In this document: positions 18,845 to 26,371 of the stretch, one piece after another | How positions within the stretch are numbered: the stretch's first letter is position 1 | Layout: each line of letters begins with the position of its first letter | Source of the DNA: Akkermansiaceae bacterium | Lineage (GTDB): Bacteria > Verrucomicrobiota > Verrucomicrobiia > Verrucomicrobiales > Akkermansiaceae | Direction of reading: 5' to 3' | Assembly: GCA_013001695.1 (NCBI GenBank) | Contig: JABDMC010000262.1 | Coordinates: 1 to 36,644 of the forward strand | Length of the DNA stretch: 36,644 nucleotides | The notes under the pieces: model-generated | Databases searched by the model: none | What the model was told of the DNA's origin: nothing | What the model saw: the letters and a program-made list of their open reading frames with translations, nothing else | Position numbers and translations under genes: made by a program

Positions 18845-19273
18845 TCAGCCCAATTCCCACTTGTCGCGGAATTCGTCCATGCGGCGCGCCATCTCCCCTT
18901 CCAGGATGCGGATCGAGATGGCCTCGGCGCCCGAGGACATCGCGGCCTCGAGGACCATGCGGTCGTTGCTGGCCACCGTGACCTGGTGCCGGGGCGCCTG
19001 CGCGGCCGCCACCCGTTCGATCACGGCATCGGCCGTCGTCCCGGCGGGCGAATAGATCACGAGGGCCTCCCCCTCGTCGCCCCCTTCCCGGGTCTCCCTG
19101 CTTCCGCGCCCGTCGAAAACCAGCACCACGCTGACGTCGGTGGCGCCCTGGTAGGCATTCATCCGGCCGATCAGCGACTGCCGCGCGCGCCGCGGGTTGG
19201 CCCGGTGTTCCGCGAGGAGTTCCCGCGAGGCGAAGACCATGCTGTGCCCGTCGACGATCAGGACTCGCGCCAT
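18845..19273 (-). CDS. NYN (PIN-like) domain protein, YacP/Rae1-like
   Basis: A 142-aa protein with the NYN ribonuclease fold. The first acidic strand reads VLIVDGHSMV, the second VVLVFDGRGS (near 54), and a third acidic site follows in GTTADAVIE. A final ASNDRM strand comes near 101. This order of acidic residues matches YacP-type proteins; Rae1 of Bacillus cleaves mRNA in the ribosomal A site. Here it sits 61 bp after a basic protein gene in a block with other translation genes (glnS, rpsU and rpsP nearby), consistent with an RNA role. Substrate and activity are inferred. Confidence 0.8.
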   Translation of the reverse strand: MARVLIVDGHSMVFASRELLAEHRANPRRARQSLIGRMNAYQGATDVSVVLVFDGRGSRETREGGDEGEALVIYSPAGTTADAVIERVAAAQAPRHQVTVASNDRMVLEAAMSSGAEAISIRILEGEMARRMDEFRDKWELG

Positions 19274-19310
19274 GGAACCTCCCGGGTGCCGGCGGCGTGA
19301 TGCAAGCCAC

Positions 19311-19329
19311 GCAGGCGGAGGGCCCGCCC
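19311..19329 (-). repeat. Dispersed REP-like core
   Basis: On the minus strand these 19 bases, GGGCGGGCCCTCCGCCTGC, differ at one position from the core of the three-unit array after rpsP (GGGCGGGCGCTCCGCCTGC). They lie between the basic protein stop and the NYN gene start, and include a GGCGG/CCGCC inverted repeat. Confidence 0.6.
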
Positions 19330-19334
19330 CGCCA

Positions 19335-19760
19335 TCACTCCCCGGACGGGGGCTCTTCCTTGGCGGGCTTCTCGGCGGGGGCCGCTTCCTCGGCCTTGGG
19401 CTCCCCAGCCTTGGGCTCCTCGGCCTTGGGCTCCTCGGCCTTGGGCTCGGGCGCCTTCTCCTCGGGAGCGGCCGGGGTCTCGGCGGCGGGCTTCGGCTTG
19501 TCCTCCGCAGCGGCGGGTGCCTCGGCGGCGACCTTCTTGGCGGCTTTCTTGGCGGCCTTCTTGGCGGGGGCCTTCTTGGCTGCCTTTTTGGCGGCTTTCT
19601 TGGCGGCCTTCTTCGCAGTCTTCTTGGCGGCCTTCTTCGCAGCGGGCTTGGCGCCGGAAGATTTCTTGATCGCTGCCGATGACTTCCGTTGCTCTTGCTT
19701 GCGCTTCAGGTATTGCTTCCGGCGGCGCCGCTTGAGGACTTTGTTGTATTGCTTACCCAT
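19335..19760 (-). CDS. Lysine/alanine-rich basic protein with acidic repeat tail
   Basis: A 141-aa protein in three parts. Residues 1-26 (MGKQYNKVLKRRRRKQYLKR onward) form a very basic, apparently conserved head that I recall in Verrucomicrobia as a small hypothetical protein. Residues about 37-77 are AAKK-type repeats like those of histone H1 or chlamydial Hc1. Residues about 78-141 are acidic with PKAEE-type repeats. The sequence contains almost no hydrophobic residues and should be disordered. A nucleic-acid or ribosome-associated role is plausible. A loose promoter (TTGATT, 16 bp, TTAAGG) lies in the 62-bp gap to the divergent methyltransferase. The frame has no signal peptide. Confidence 0.8.
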   Translation of the reverse strand: MGKQYNKVLKRRRRKQYLKRKQEQRKSSAAIKKSSGAKPAAKKAAKKTAKKAAKKAAKKAAKKAPAKKAAKKAAKKVAAEAPAAAEDKPKPAAETPAAPEEKAPEPKAEEPKAEEPKAGEPKAEEAAPAEKPAKEEPPSGE

Positions 19761-19822
19761 CGAGTGAGCAGGGCCTTAAGGACGGGACGCCCCGCAATCA
19801 AGCCAAATTCGCCTCATCGGCC

Positions 19823-20983
19823 ATGCCCGGACTCGTAATCAAGCCCCGCTCCCGCCTTTTCCACGGCCACGAGTGGGTCTACCAGAGCGAGGTCAAGAAG
19901 ACCTTTGGCGACCCCCGCCCGGGGGAGGTCATCAGCCTCAAGGACTTCAAGGACCGCCCTTTGGGGTCCGCCATTTATAATCCGGCATCCCAAATTGTCG
20001 CGCGGCGCTTCTCCCGGCGGTCGCAGGATCTTGACCGGGAATTCTTCCTCCGGCGGATCGGGCAGGCGGTGGCCCTCCGGGACCGGCTCGAGGTCGACCC
20101 GATGCTCTGCCGGCTCGTCTGGAGCGAATCGGACGGGCTCCCGGGCGTGGTGGTCGACCGCTACGGGCCGCACCTCGTCCTCCAGACCCTGACGCTCGCC
20201 ATGGACCAGCGCCTCGACCTTCTCGGGGAGGTGCTCGTGGAGCTTCTCGATCCGGCCACCATCGTGGTGCGCAACGACTCCCCGATGCGGCGGGCGGAAG
20301 GCCTCGAGCCCGCGGGCGGCATGTTGCACGGGGAGGAACCCGCTCCCTTCCTCGTCGATCACCACGGCCTGCAGTTTCACGTCGACCTCGTCGGCGGGCA
20401 GAAGACCGGGCTCTACCTCGACCAGCTCGATGCCTACGGGCGGGTGGCCCGCTTCGCGGAAGGCAAGCGCGTCCTCGACTGCTTCTCGAATCAGGGTGGT
20501 TTCGGCCTCGCCTGCGCCGCCGCCGGGGCCGCCTCGGTGACCTGCCTCGACATCGCGGCGGACGCCGTCGCCGCGGTGCAGGAGAACGCCAAGCTCAACA
20601 ACCTGCAGCTCGAGGCCCGGGAAGGGAACGTCTTCGACATCCTCAAGGGCTGCGAGGACCAGTACGACCTCATCATCCTCGATCCCCCGTCGTTCACCCG
20701 CAGCAAGAAGACGGTGCGGGACGCCATGCGCGGGTACAAGGAGATCCAGCTGCGGGCCCTCAAGCTCCTCGACCACGACGGAATCCTGGCGACCTTCTCG
20801 TGCTCGCACCACGTCTCCCGGGAACTCTTCCTCGAGACGATTTGCGACGCGGCCGTCGATGCCCGCCGGACGCTGCGCCTCGTGGAAGCCCACGGGCAGC
20901 GCGGCGATCATCCCGTCCTTCCCACCATCCCGGAGACCGAGTATCTCAAGGGCTTCACCTTCCAACTCCTGCCGAACCGATGA
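19823..20983 (+). CDS. RlmI-like 23S rRNA cytosine-5 methyltransferase
   Basis: A 386-aa protein: a PUA-like N-terminal domain (about 1-75, with LFHGHEWVYQSEV), a linker domain, and a Rossmann methyltransferase domain from about 190. Motif I reads VLDCFSNQGGFGL, motif IV DPPSFTRSK starts at Asp 287, and the candidate nucleophile Cys 327 lies in FSCSHHV. This matches RlmI/YccW, which makes m5C1962 in E. coli 23S rRNA from SAM. The same architecture is annotated widely as a class I rRNA methyltransferase; the exact target base here is inferred. Its stop overlaps the next start as ATGA. Confidence 0.92.
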   Translation: MPGLVIKPRSRLFHGHEWVYQSEVKKTFGDPRPGEVISLKDFKDRPLGSAIYNPASQIVARRFSRRSQDLDREFFLRRIGQAVALRDRLEVDPMLCRLVWSESDGLPGVVVDRYGPHLVLQTLTLAMDQRLDLLGEVLVELLDPATIVVRNDSPMRRAEGLEPAGGMLHGEEPAPFLVDHHGLQFHVDLVGGQKTGLYLDQLDAYGRVARFAEGKRVLDCFSNQGGFGLACAAAGAASVTCLDIAADAVAAVQENAKLNNLQLEAREGNVFDILKGCEDQYDLIILDPPSFTRSKKTVRDAMRGYKEIQLRALKLLDHDGILATFSCSHHVSRELFLETICDAAVDARRTLRLVEAHGQRGDHPVLPTIPETEYLKGFTFQLLPNR

Positions 20984-21471
20984 ACGTTCGCCTGTGGCTC
21001 AAGCTCGCGCTCTTCCTGGTGCCCGCCGTGGCGGCGGTGATCTTCCTGCTGGTCCGCCTCGACCCCGCGAAGAAGGTCCTCCGCCGCGCCGATGCCCTTC
21101 TCGCCACGGTGGAGCGCAGCACCATCGACCTGCAGGGCACCGGCGAGAAGGTCGACCGCTTCAACGACCTCGCCGCCCCCACCTTCGAGATCAGGGGCCC
21201 CGACCCCGTCCCGACCGGGATGATCACCCGGGCCCAGGCGGTCGGGCTCCTCGTCGAGTTCCACGAATCGATCCTCGCCTGCTCGGTCGCCCGGGGGGAG
21301 CCCTCGATCGAGTTTCCCGCCGAGGATGTGGCCCGGCTGGAGTGCAAAGTGACCGTCACCGTCAACCAGGGCGGAGGCTCCCGGAGGGTCCAGACCTACC
21401 GGTGCCGCATGGAATTCAAGGAAACCGAGGGAGAATGGCTTCTCACCCGCCTCGTGGCGGACCCAATTTGA
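20980..21471 (+). CDS. Membrane-anchored protein of unknown function
   Basis: A 163-aa protein with one N-terminal membrane helix (about 7-25) and a soluble extracytoplasmic domain of about 135 residues. The domain has an alternating charged/hydrophobic pattern ending in strands ([10 protein letters not shown], then [11 protein letters not shown]). The pattern recalls NTF2-like or YxeA-like folds, but I cannot assign it. ATG 20980 overlaps the stop of the rRNA methyltransferase by four bases, so the two are probably coupled. The rpsP start follows 64 bp later. Confidence 0.75.
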   Translation: MNVRLWLKLALFLVPAVAAVIFLLVRLDPAKKVLRRADALLATVERSTIDLQGTGEKVDRFNDLAAPTFEIRGPDPVPTGMITRAQAVGLLVEFHESILACSVARGEPSIEFPAEDVARLECKVTVTVNQGGGSRRVQTYRCRMEFKETEGEWLLTRLVADPI

Positions 21472-21535
21472 GGCCAGAATTGCCTTGGCAACCCCCGGAT
21501 TTTCCCCCAACTTCCGCGGCCCTCAGCCCCACACC

Positions 21536-21961
21536 ATGGTAGCACTCCGACTGACACGCAAAGGCACCAAGAACCGGCCTTACTACAAGATCGTCGCCAT
21601 CGACCATCGCAAGCGACGCGATGGCCGCTATATCGAGCAGATCGGATCGTACGATCCCCTCCAGGAGGGCATCAACTACAAGGTCGATCTGGAGCTCGCC
21701 GACAAGTGGCTCGAGGTCGGCGCCAAGCCGTCGGTCACGGTGGCCAGCATCATCAAGAAGGCCCGCACCGGCGAAGCCCCTCCGGAGAAGAAGAAAAAGC
21801 CGGCCCCCGCCGCCGCTGAAGAGCCCAAGGCTGAAGCGCCCAAGGCCGAAGCGCCCAAGGCCGAAGCGCCCAAGGCCGAAGAGCCCAAGGCCGAAGCGCC
21901 GGCTGAGGAAGCCCCGGCCGCCGAGGAGCCCGCCAAGGACGCCTCCCCGTCCGAGGAGTAG
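21536..21961 (+). CDS. rpsP: 30S ribosomal protein bS16 with acidic C-terminal extension
   Basis: bS16 is an early-assembling 30S protein. Residues 1-80 carry the family core: [20 protein letters not shown], then a [14 protein letters not shown] strand and [12 protein letters not shown]. After residue about 82 comes a low-complexity tail of about 60 residues, starting with a KKKK cluster and continuing as PKAEA repeats rich in Glu, Ala and Pro. Total length is 141 aa against about 80-90 usually. ATG 21536 is chosen because an upstream in-frame ATG (21485) only adds non-conserved residues. No Shine-Dalgarno is visible. The usual partners rimM, trmD and rplS are not next to it in this window. 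Confidence 0.96.
   Translation: MVALRLTRKGTKNRPYYKIVAIDHRKRRDGRYIEQIGSYDPLQEGINYKVDLELADKWLEVGAKPSVTVASIIKKARTGEAPPEKKKKPAPAAAEEPKAEAPKAEAPKAEAPKAEEPKAEAPAEEAPAAEEPAKDASPSEE
21826..21900 (+). repeat. Five 15-bp tandem repeats inside rpsP
   Basis: Five consecutive units of CAAGGCCGAAGCGCC, with single-base variants in units 1 and 4, encode KAEAP or KAEEP. The 15-bp period keeps the frame, so unit number could vary without disrupting the gene. Confidence 0.9.
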
Positions 21962-22162
21962 TTGTAGGGCGGGCGCTCCGCCTTGCCAAAGGCCTGTCCA
22001 TTGTCGCTCGCCTGCCAAAGGCATTCCGGTTGTAGGGCGGGCGCTCCGCCTGCCAAAGGCCTGTCCGTTGTCGCTCGCCTGCCAAAGGCATTCCGGTTGT
22101 AGGGCGGGCGCTCCGCCTGCCAAAGGCCTGCCCATTGTCGCTCGCCTGCCAAGCGCATTCCC
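21961..22162 (+). repeat. Three tandem 67-68-bp REP-like units
   Basis: Units run 21961-22028 (68 bp), 22029-22095 (67 bp) and 22096-22162 (67 bp) and differ at only a few positions. Each starts GTTGTAGGGCGGGCGCTCCG, holds a GGCGG-GCGCT-CCGCC hairpin, and contains two TGCCAAAGGC-like segments. The array begins at the last base of the rpsP stop. The open minus-strand frame through it looks like a translation of the repeat only. Confidence 0.9.
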
Positions 22163-22198
22163 GTGGCACCGCCGGTCCGCGCAGCACCACGCGGCTCA

Positions 22199-22759
22199 TC
22201 ATCGTCCGAGCTTCAGCTCGATCCGGAGAAATCGTTCCACCTCGCTCAAGGTCAAGGCCGGCGCGATGCCTTCCGGCGCGGCCACCCCGCCGAAACTGAT
22301 GGCGGGTTTCCCGAGATCCCGGGCGATCCGTGCCTCGCACTCCGTCCCGTCGCCGCCCGGCAGGATGATGACGGCATCGGAACTCAGGACGTTGATCCAG
22401 TTCCGGGAATCCTTCGCGCCGCCCTCCTTCCCCCGGCCGGGGAGATGCGTCCGGATGACGATCTCCACGAACTCGTTGGGGTAGCCGCCGGGCGCCGCCC
22501 AGCCGGCCCCATCGACCTCGCCCGGCAGGACGCCGAGGCACAGCCCGGCCCGCCTCCGCTCCCTCACGAAGGCCCCCGAGACGCTGCGCATCACTCCCCC
22601 GCCGCCGCCGGTCAGCAAGTGGACCCCCAGCGCGGCGAGGAGCTTCCCGAGCGGCATGGCCGCATCGTCGTGCGGGTCGCTTCCCGATCCCATCACACCC
22701 ACCACCGGCAGCTTGTTCACAGTGTGACGATTCTGCCCCCGGCCGGACCGCGGCTCCAT
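22199..22759 (-). CDS. LOG/lysine-decarboxylase-like Rossmann protein
   Basis: About 186 aa. The N-terminal strand leads into VVGVMGSGSD, then a TGGGGGVM loop, and later the signature LPGGDGTECE. These mark the LOG (nucleoside 5'-monophosphate phosphoribohydrolase)/TIGR00725-like group. The family binds or cleaves nucleotides; the cytokinin-activating members use the PGGxGTxxE Glu and a nearby Arg. Here the motif is PGGDGTECE, so the catalytic Glu is present. A GTG at 22720 is an alternative start that trims 13 residues not typical of the family. It is divergent from the aquaporin gene and ends beside the REP-like array. Confidence 0.75.
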   Translation of the reverse strand: MEPRSGRGQNRHTVNKLPVVGVMGSGSDPHDDAAMPLGKLLAALGVHLLTGGGGGVMRSVSGAFVRERRRAGLCLGVLPGEVDGAGWAAPGGYPNEFVEIVIRTHLPGRGKEGGAKDSRNWINVLSSDAVIILPGGDGTECEARIARDLGKPAISFGGVAAPEGIAPALTLSEVERFLRIELKLGR

Positions 22760-22821
22760 CCCCTTTTTCCTTGAGGCCGCCTCCCATCGCGATTCTAACC
22801 TCGGCCGGGAGGTGGCCGCAC

Positions 22822-23472
22822 ATGAACAAGTACATCGTTGAACTGATCGGCACCTTCTTCCTGGCGCTGAGCATCGGGGTCGCGGCCGGGTTGGGGCTGG
22901 CGGGCGACGTGGCGCCCCTCGCCTTCGGCTTCGTCCTCATGGGCGCCATCTACGCCGGCGGGCACGTGTCGGGCGCCCACTACAACCCGGCGGTGACGCT
23001 CGGCCTCTTTATCCGCGGGCGGTGCCCCCGGAAGGACGTGGCGCCCTACATCATCGCGCAGCTCATCGGCGGGGTCCTCGCGGGACTGCTCATCAAGGGC
23101 GTCTTTGCCGGCACCACCGTGAACAACGCGACCGTCGAGATCACGCCCTTCGTTCCGGGCAACTCCCTTCCGGTGCTGGTCGCGGAGTTCCTCTTCACCT
23201 TCCTGCTCATGCTGGTGATCCTCTACGTCGCCACCGTGAAGACCACGGAGGGCAACGAGTACTACGGGCTCGCGGTCGGCACCACCGTGATCGGCGGGGC
23301 CTTCACCGTCGGCGGCATCTCCCTCGCCAGCTTCAACCCGGCGGTCACGGCGTCCTTCGGCATCGACGGTCAACTCGCCTGGGCCGACACCTGGATGCAC
23401 TTCTTCCCCCAGATCCTCGGCGCGGTGCTCGCCACCTTCACCTTCAAGGGACTGCACCCGGACGAGAAGTAG
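22822..23472 (+). CDS. MIP-family channel (aquaporin-like) with altered selectivity filter
   Basis: A 216-aa protein with six predicted membrane helices and the two half-helix motifs NPA at 55-57 (HYNPAVTLG) and 172-174 (FNPAVTAS). MIP channels pass water or small neutral solutes across the inner membrane. In most aquaporins the second NPA is followed by Arg, which forms the aromatic/arginine filter; here Val 175 takes its place and no Arg follows nearby. ATG 22822 is chosen because GGGAGG lies about nine bases upstream and MNKYIVELIG fits the family; an earlier in-frame ATG (22771) adds non-conserved residues. It converges on the pseudopilin gene. Confidence 0.9.
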   Translation: MNKYIVELIGTFFLALSIGVAAGLGLAGDVAPLAFGFVLMGAIYAGGHVSGAHYNPAVTLGLFIRGRCPRKDVAPYIIAQLIGGVLAGLLIKGVFAGTTVNNATVEITPFVPGNSLPVLVAEFLFTFLLMLVILYVATVKTTEGNEYYGLAVGTTVIGGAFTVGGISLASFNPAVTASFGIDGQLAWADTWMHFFPQILGAVLATFTFKGLHPDEK

Positions 23473-23512
23473 CCCCGCCCGCCCGCGAGGGCACGACCGC
23501 GAAACCGGATCG

Positions 23513-23530
23513 AGGCGCTGAGGCGCGCCT
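23513..23530. terminator. Hairpin between convergent aquaporin and pseudopilin genes
   Basis: AGGCGC and GCGCCT pair perfectly around a six-base loop, reaching the first base of the pseudopilin stop on the minus strand. No T-tract on either side. Confidence 0.4.
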
Positions 23531-24291
23531 TACCAGTAGAACTGAATCGAGCCGGCGGAGTAGCGCTCCTTGATTTGAGCGCCGGACCGCCACTCGATGT
23601 GTCCGTCAAGGAACAGGATATTCATTCCGGCCGCTTCATCCTCGTTCTTCATGAAGTTGGCGAGGAGGCTGCCGTCAAATCGCCGGCAGAGGTCGGCCCA
23701 CAGGTAGGGATACCAAACGTCCACCTCGGAGCTGTGGGACGGAAGCGCCGGGAGACTGCGGGCCTTGCGCCCCGAGAACATTGCCAGTCGCGGATCGTCG
23801 GTCGGAAACTCGATCCGGTTCTTGTCGTCGGCCCAGCCATTGTCGTTGGCGAGGTACACGTAGCTGAACACCGCGGATCGCCCTCCCCCGAATTCATTCC
23901 AGTAGAAGTCGGCTCTCCTGCTCCATTGCCGGTTGGCCATGCAGAAGGCCGTGTCCTTGGTGAGCCCGCTTTCGATCATGTCTTCGAGGGTGAAGCGGTC
24001 ATCAACGGAAGGGTCCACGTCGTTGCGTTTGTTGTAGTGGTGCGGATGGACCAGGTTGGAATGCAGGAGGGGAAAGCGCCCGCTGTTGTCGCCGGTGGCC
24101 GCCATGGTCATGGTTCCCAGGCTCCGGAGATCACTCAGGGAGTCGGCCTTATAGGCGGCCCGGATCATCCTCGCGGTGACGCCGAAGAGCAGCGCCGCCA
24201 GAACGATCATGATGGCGACGACCACCAGGAGCTCCACCAGCGTGAAACCGGCGCTACACCGAAAATTACGGGTGATGTGGTGCCCCTTCAC
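23530..24291 (-). CDS. Type II secretion/type IV pilin-like pseudopilin (DUF1559-like)
   Basis: A 253-aa protein that starts at GTG 24291; an in-frame TAG lies just upstream, so no longer start is possible. The leader ends at Gly 15, followed by FTLVELLVVVAIMIVLAAL, the prepilin N-methylation segment with Glu at mature position 5. The large C-terminal domain ends with GMNILFLDGHIEWR, the motif seen in many PVC-group DUF1559-type proteins. These would be processed by prepilin peptidase and sit in the inner membrane or a secretion pseudopilus. It is the last gene of the DUF1800/DUF1501 set, 120 bp after the GspG-like gene. Confidence 0.88.
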   Translation of the reverse strand: MKGHHITRNFRCSAGFTLVELLVVVAIMIVLAALLFGVTARMIRAAYKADSLSDLRSLGTMTMAATGDNSGRFPLLHSNLVHPHHYNKRNDVDPSVDDRFTLEDMIESGLTKDTAFCMANRQWSRRADFYWNEFGGGRSAVFSYVYLANDNGWADDKNRIEFPTDDPRLAMFSGRKARSLPALPSHSSEVDVWYPYLWADLCRRFDGSLLANFMKNEDEAAGMNILFLDGHIEWRSGAQIKERYSAGSIQFYW

Positions 24292-24411
24292 GTGATGGTC
24301 AACCTAATGGGAAATACTCCCGGCGCCAGCATGGAATGGTTTTTCCGGAAAAGGGCGTGATTCGCGGTGGCGCCTCTGCGGGGGGGAGCGCGGCCGGACC
24401 CCGGGTGGACA

Positions 24412-24927
24412 TCAGCGTGTCTCACCCGCGAACTCGCCGTTCAGGAGGTCATCGCCGGTCCACATCTGCCTGTCGGGTCCCGCGGAGCGGATGGCGGGCT
24501 CCCCGGCCTCCACGAAGTGAAAGAAGAGCGGAGTCCCCCAGCGGTCGGTGAGCTCGCCGTCGGGGTTGAGCAACTCGATTGGGGGATCGATGAAGCGGAT
24601 GCGGTACGGATTGTCGCCCGAGAGGGCCGAGACGATTTCGCGGTTCCCGGCGGTGGGCAGGGCGTCGGGAACCTTGATGGTGTAGAGATAGGCTGCCAGG
24701 ACGTCCTGCACGAGGACGAGGTCGGCGGCGGGAGAGGAATCGGGCCCTCCGTAGCCTTGCAGATAGCGGCCCGAGAGGTCTTCCTTGAGGTCCGGCTCCG
24801 GATTCGTCGCCGGGCCGGTGGCCGGTGGCGGGACGTCACCGCGCCCGCCGCGCCCACTGCGCCCGGCGAGCCAGAGGAGCCCCCCCGCGATGGCGAGGAT
24901 GAGAACCATGGCAGCGAGGCGTTTCAT
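24412..24927 (-). CDS. GspG-like C-terminal domain protein with a plain membrane anchor
   Basis: A 171-aa protein with an N-terminal membrane segment (about 4-21) lacking the prepilin motif (no GFTLVE and no Glu at position 5). A proline-rich linker follows. Near the end come DRWGTPLFFHFV and SAGPDRQMWTGDDLL, which match the end of type II secretion major pseudopilins (DxWGxPY, then SxGPDGxxGTxDDI). It starts 18 bp after the DUF1501 stop, so it is very likely cotranscribed. I infer a recycled pseudopilin-like domain of unknown role. Confidence 0.7.
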   Translation of the reverse strand: MKRLAAMVLILAIAGGLLWLAGRSGRGGRGDVPPPATGPATNPEPDLKEDLSGRYLQGYGGPDSSPAADLVLVQDVLAAYLYTIKVPDALPTAGNREIVSALSGDNPYRIRFIDPPIELLNPDGELTDRWGTPLFFHFVEAGEPAIRSAGPDRQMWTGDDLLNGEFAGETR

Positions 24928-24945
24928 GCCACCTTGGCTGCCTCC

Positions 24946-26361
24946 TTACAGCAGGATCCCGAGCGGCGGGGTCGTCGGCGAGTAGCTGTAGAAATTGTCG
25001 AGGTTCGGCAGCACTTCCTCGAGCTGGCTGGACGGCAGCCCGAACCAGAGGGCCAGCTCCGCGAAGTACTCGTCGCAGGAGGTGGTCGGGAGGACCCGCC
25101 CGTTGAACCCGACATCGAGGCCGGTGCCGATCGCGAGTTCCGCATCGTCGGGGTAGGTCCCGTAAATGTTGCTCCCGTTGACGCACCCGCCCAGCACAAT
25201 GGCATTGCCGCCCCACGCGTGGTCGGTCCCCTGCCCGTTCGACCGCAGGGTGCGGCCGAAGTCGGAACAGGTGAAGAGCGTCACGTCGTCGGTGAGGCCG
25301 AGTTCCACCATCGAATCCCAGAAGGCCTTGAGAGCCTGGTCGACATTCCCAAGGCGGTCATCGTGGTTCACGAGGAGCTCGCCGTGATTATCGAAGCCGC
25401 CGTACTGCACGAAGAATATCTGCCGGTTGTGTCCGAGGGGGCCGCGGGCCGCGATCGACTTCGCCACCGCCTCGAGGTTCTCCGAGAGGGAGTGCTCGGG
25501 AAAGGCGGTGTTCACGGTGGCGGCGTTGAATGCGGCCGAAAACGCCTCCGCGGTGTCGTAGCTGCGGGTTGCTTCGTCGGCGTAGGCGCGCCGCAGGACG
25601 TCGCGGTAGGCCTGCTCGGCGAGGGATTTGGCTCCGTCGACCCGGTTCAGCTCGGCGGCGATTCCCGACCCGGCGCCCGTCAGCGTCCTGGCCCCGTCCC
25701 GGCCGATGGCGTAGGCAAAAGTCGCATCCCCGGTCTGCAGCAGGTTGGTTCCGTTCAGGGAGATGTTCATCGAGACCGTGTTCGACGGGTTGAATCCCAT
25801 GACGCGGTCCGCGAGGCGTCCTGCCCAGCCGGTCTTGAGGGCCGTCTGCGGGACGGATGTCTGCCACTCGCGCTGCTGGTCGTTGTGTGAAAACAGCGAT
25901 CGCGGCAATGAGACCGACTTGTTCTTGTACTGCGCGATGGTGGTCGGCTCCACGAGCGTCCCGACGTTGGCGACGAGGGCCGCGTCGCCCGCGTCGAAGA
26001 GGGTCCGCAGTTCCGGCATCGCCGGGTGGAGCCCGAAGGTCCGGCCGGGCGTGTTGCCGACATTGAGAGGCAGCAGTTCGCCCGGGGCCATCGAGGGCGT
26101 GGGCGCCGGCAGGGCGAGGTTCGTCCGGACCGCCGCGTAGTTGTCGTATTCGGCGGTCTCGGTCGGGACGACCATGTTGAACGAGTCGTTTCCACCGTGG
26201 AGAAACAGGCATACGAGGGCACGGTAATCGCCCGGTCCGCCGATCGGCCCCGCCGCGGCGTTCCCGATCATGCGCAAGTTCGCGATGGTGCTGAGGATCC
26301 CGACCGAACTGAGGGCGGCACAATTGGCGTCGGCGAGGAATTTGCGGCGGTTCATGGTCAT
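24946..26361 (-). CDS. DUF1501 family exported protein
   Basis: A 471-aa protein with a twin-arginine N-terminus (MNRRKFL, then a hydrophobic stretch to about 37). The DUF1501 core includes VCLFLHGGNDSFNMVVPT near 52, the FVQYGGFDNHGELL segment and FTCSDFGRTLRSNGQGTDHA near 365. DUF1501 belongs to the alkaline phosphatase/sulfatase-like superfamily; the Asp and His residues in these motifs fit metal binding, but no substrate is established. In many planctomycetes and verrucomicrobia it lies beside DUF1800, as here (10 bp after it). Start is ATG 26361 or 26355. Confidence 0.92.
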   Translation of the reverse strand: MTMNRRKFLADANCAALSSVGILSTIANLRMIGNAAAGPIGGPGDYRALVCLFLHGGNDSFNMVVPTETAEYDNYAAVRTNLALPAPTPSMAPGELLPLNVGNTPGRTFGLHPAMPELRTLFDAGDAALVANVGTLVEPTTIAQYKNKSVSLPRSLFSHNDQQREWQTSVPQTALKTGWAGRLADRVMGFNPSNTVSMNISLNGTNLLQTGDATFAYAIGRDGARTLTGAGSGIAAELNRVDGAKSLAEQAYRDVLRRAYADEATRSYDTAEAFSAAFNAATVNTAFPEHSLSENLEAVAKSIAARGPLGHNRQIFFVQYGGFDNHGELLVNHDDRLGNVDQALKAFWDSMVELGLTDDVTLFTCSDFGRTLRSNGQGTDHAWGGNAIVLGGCVNGSNIYGTYPDDAELAIGTGLDVGFNGRVLPTTSCDEYFAELALWFGLPSSQLEEVLPNLDNFYSYSPTTPPLGILL

Positions 26362-26371
26362 AGGAAGGGGT

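Noticed and set aside
21443-22135. Minus-strand frame through the REP-like array with repeating peptide
   Set aside because: The peptide repeat is only a translation of the 67-bp DNA repeat, and the frame also runs antisense to rpsP.
21961-22162. CRISPR array
   Set aside because: The three units are contiguous near-copies of 67-68 bp with no unique spacers, and no cas gene is present.
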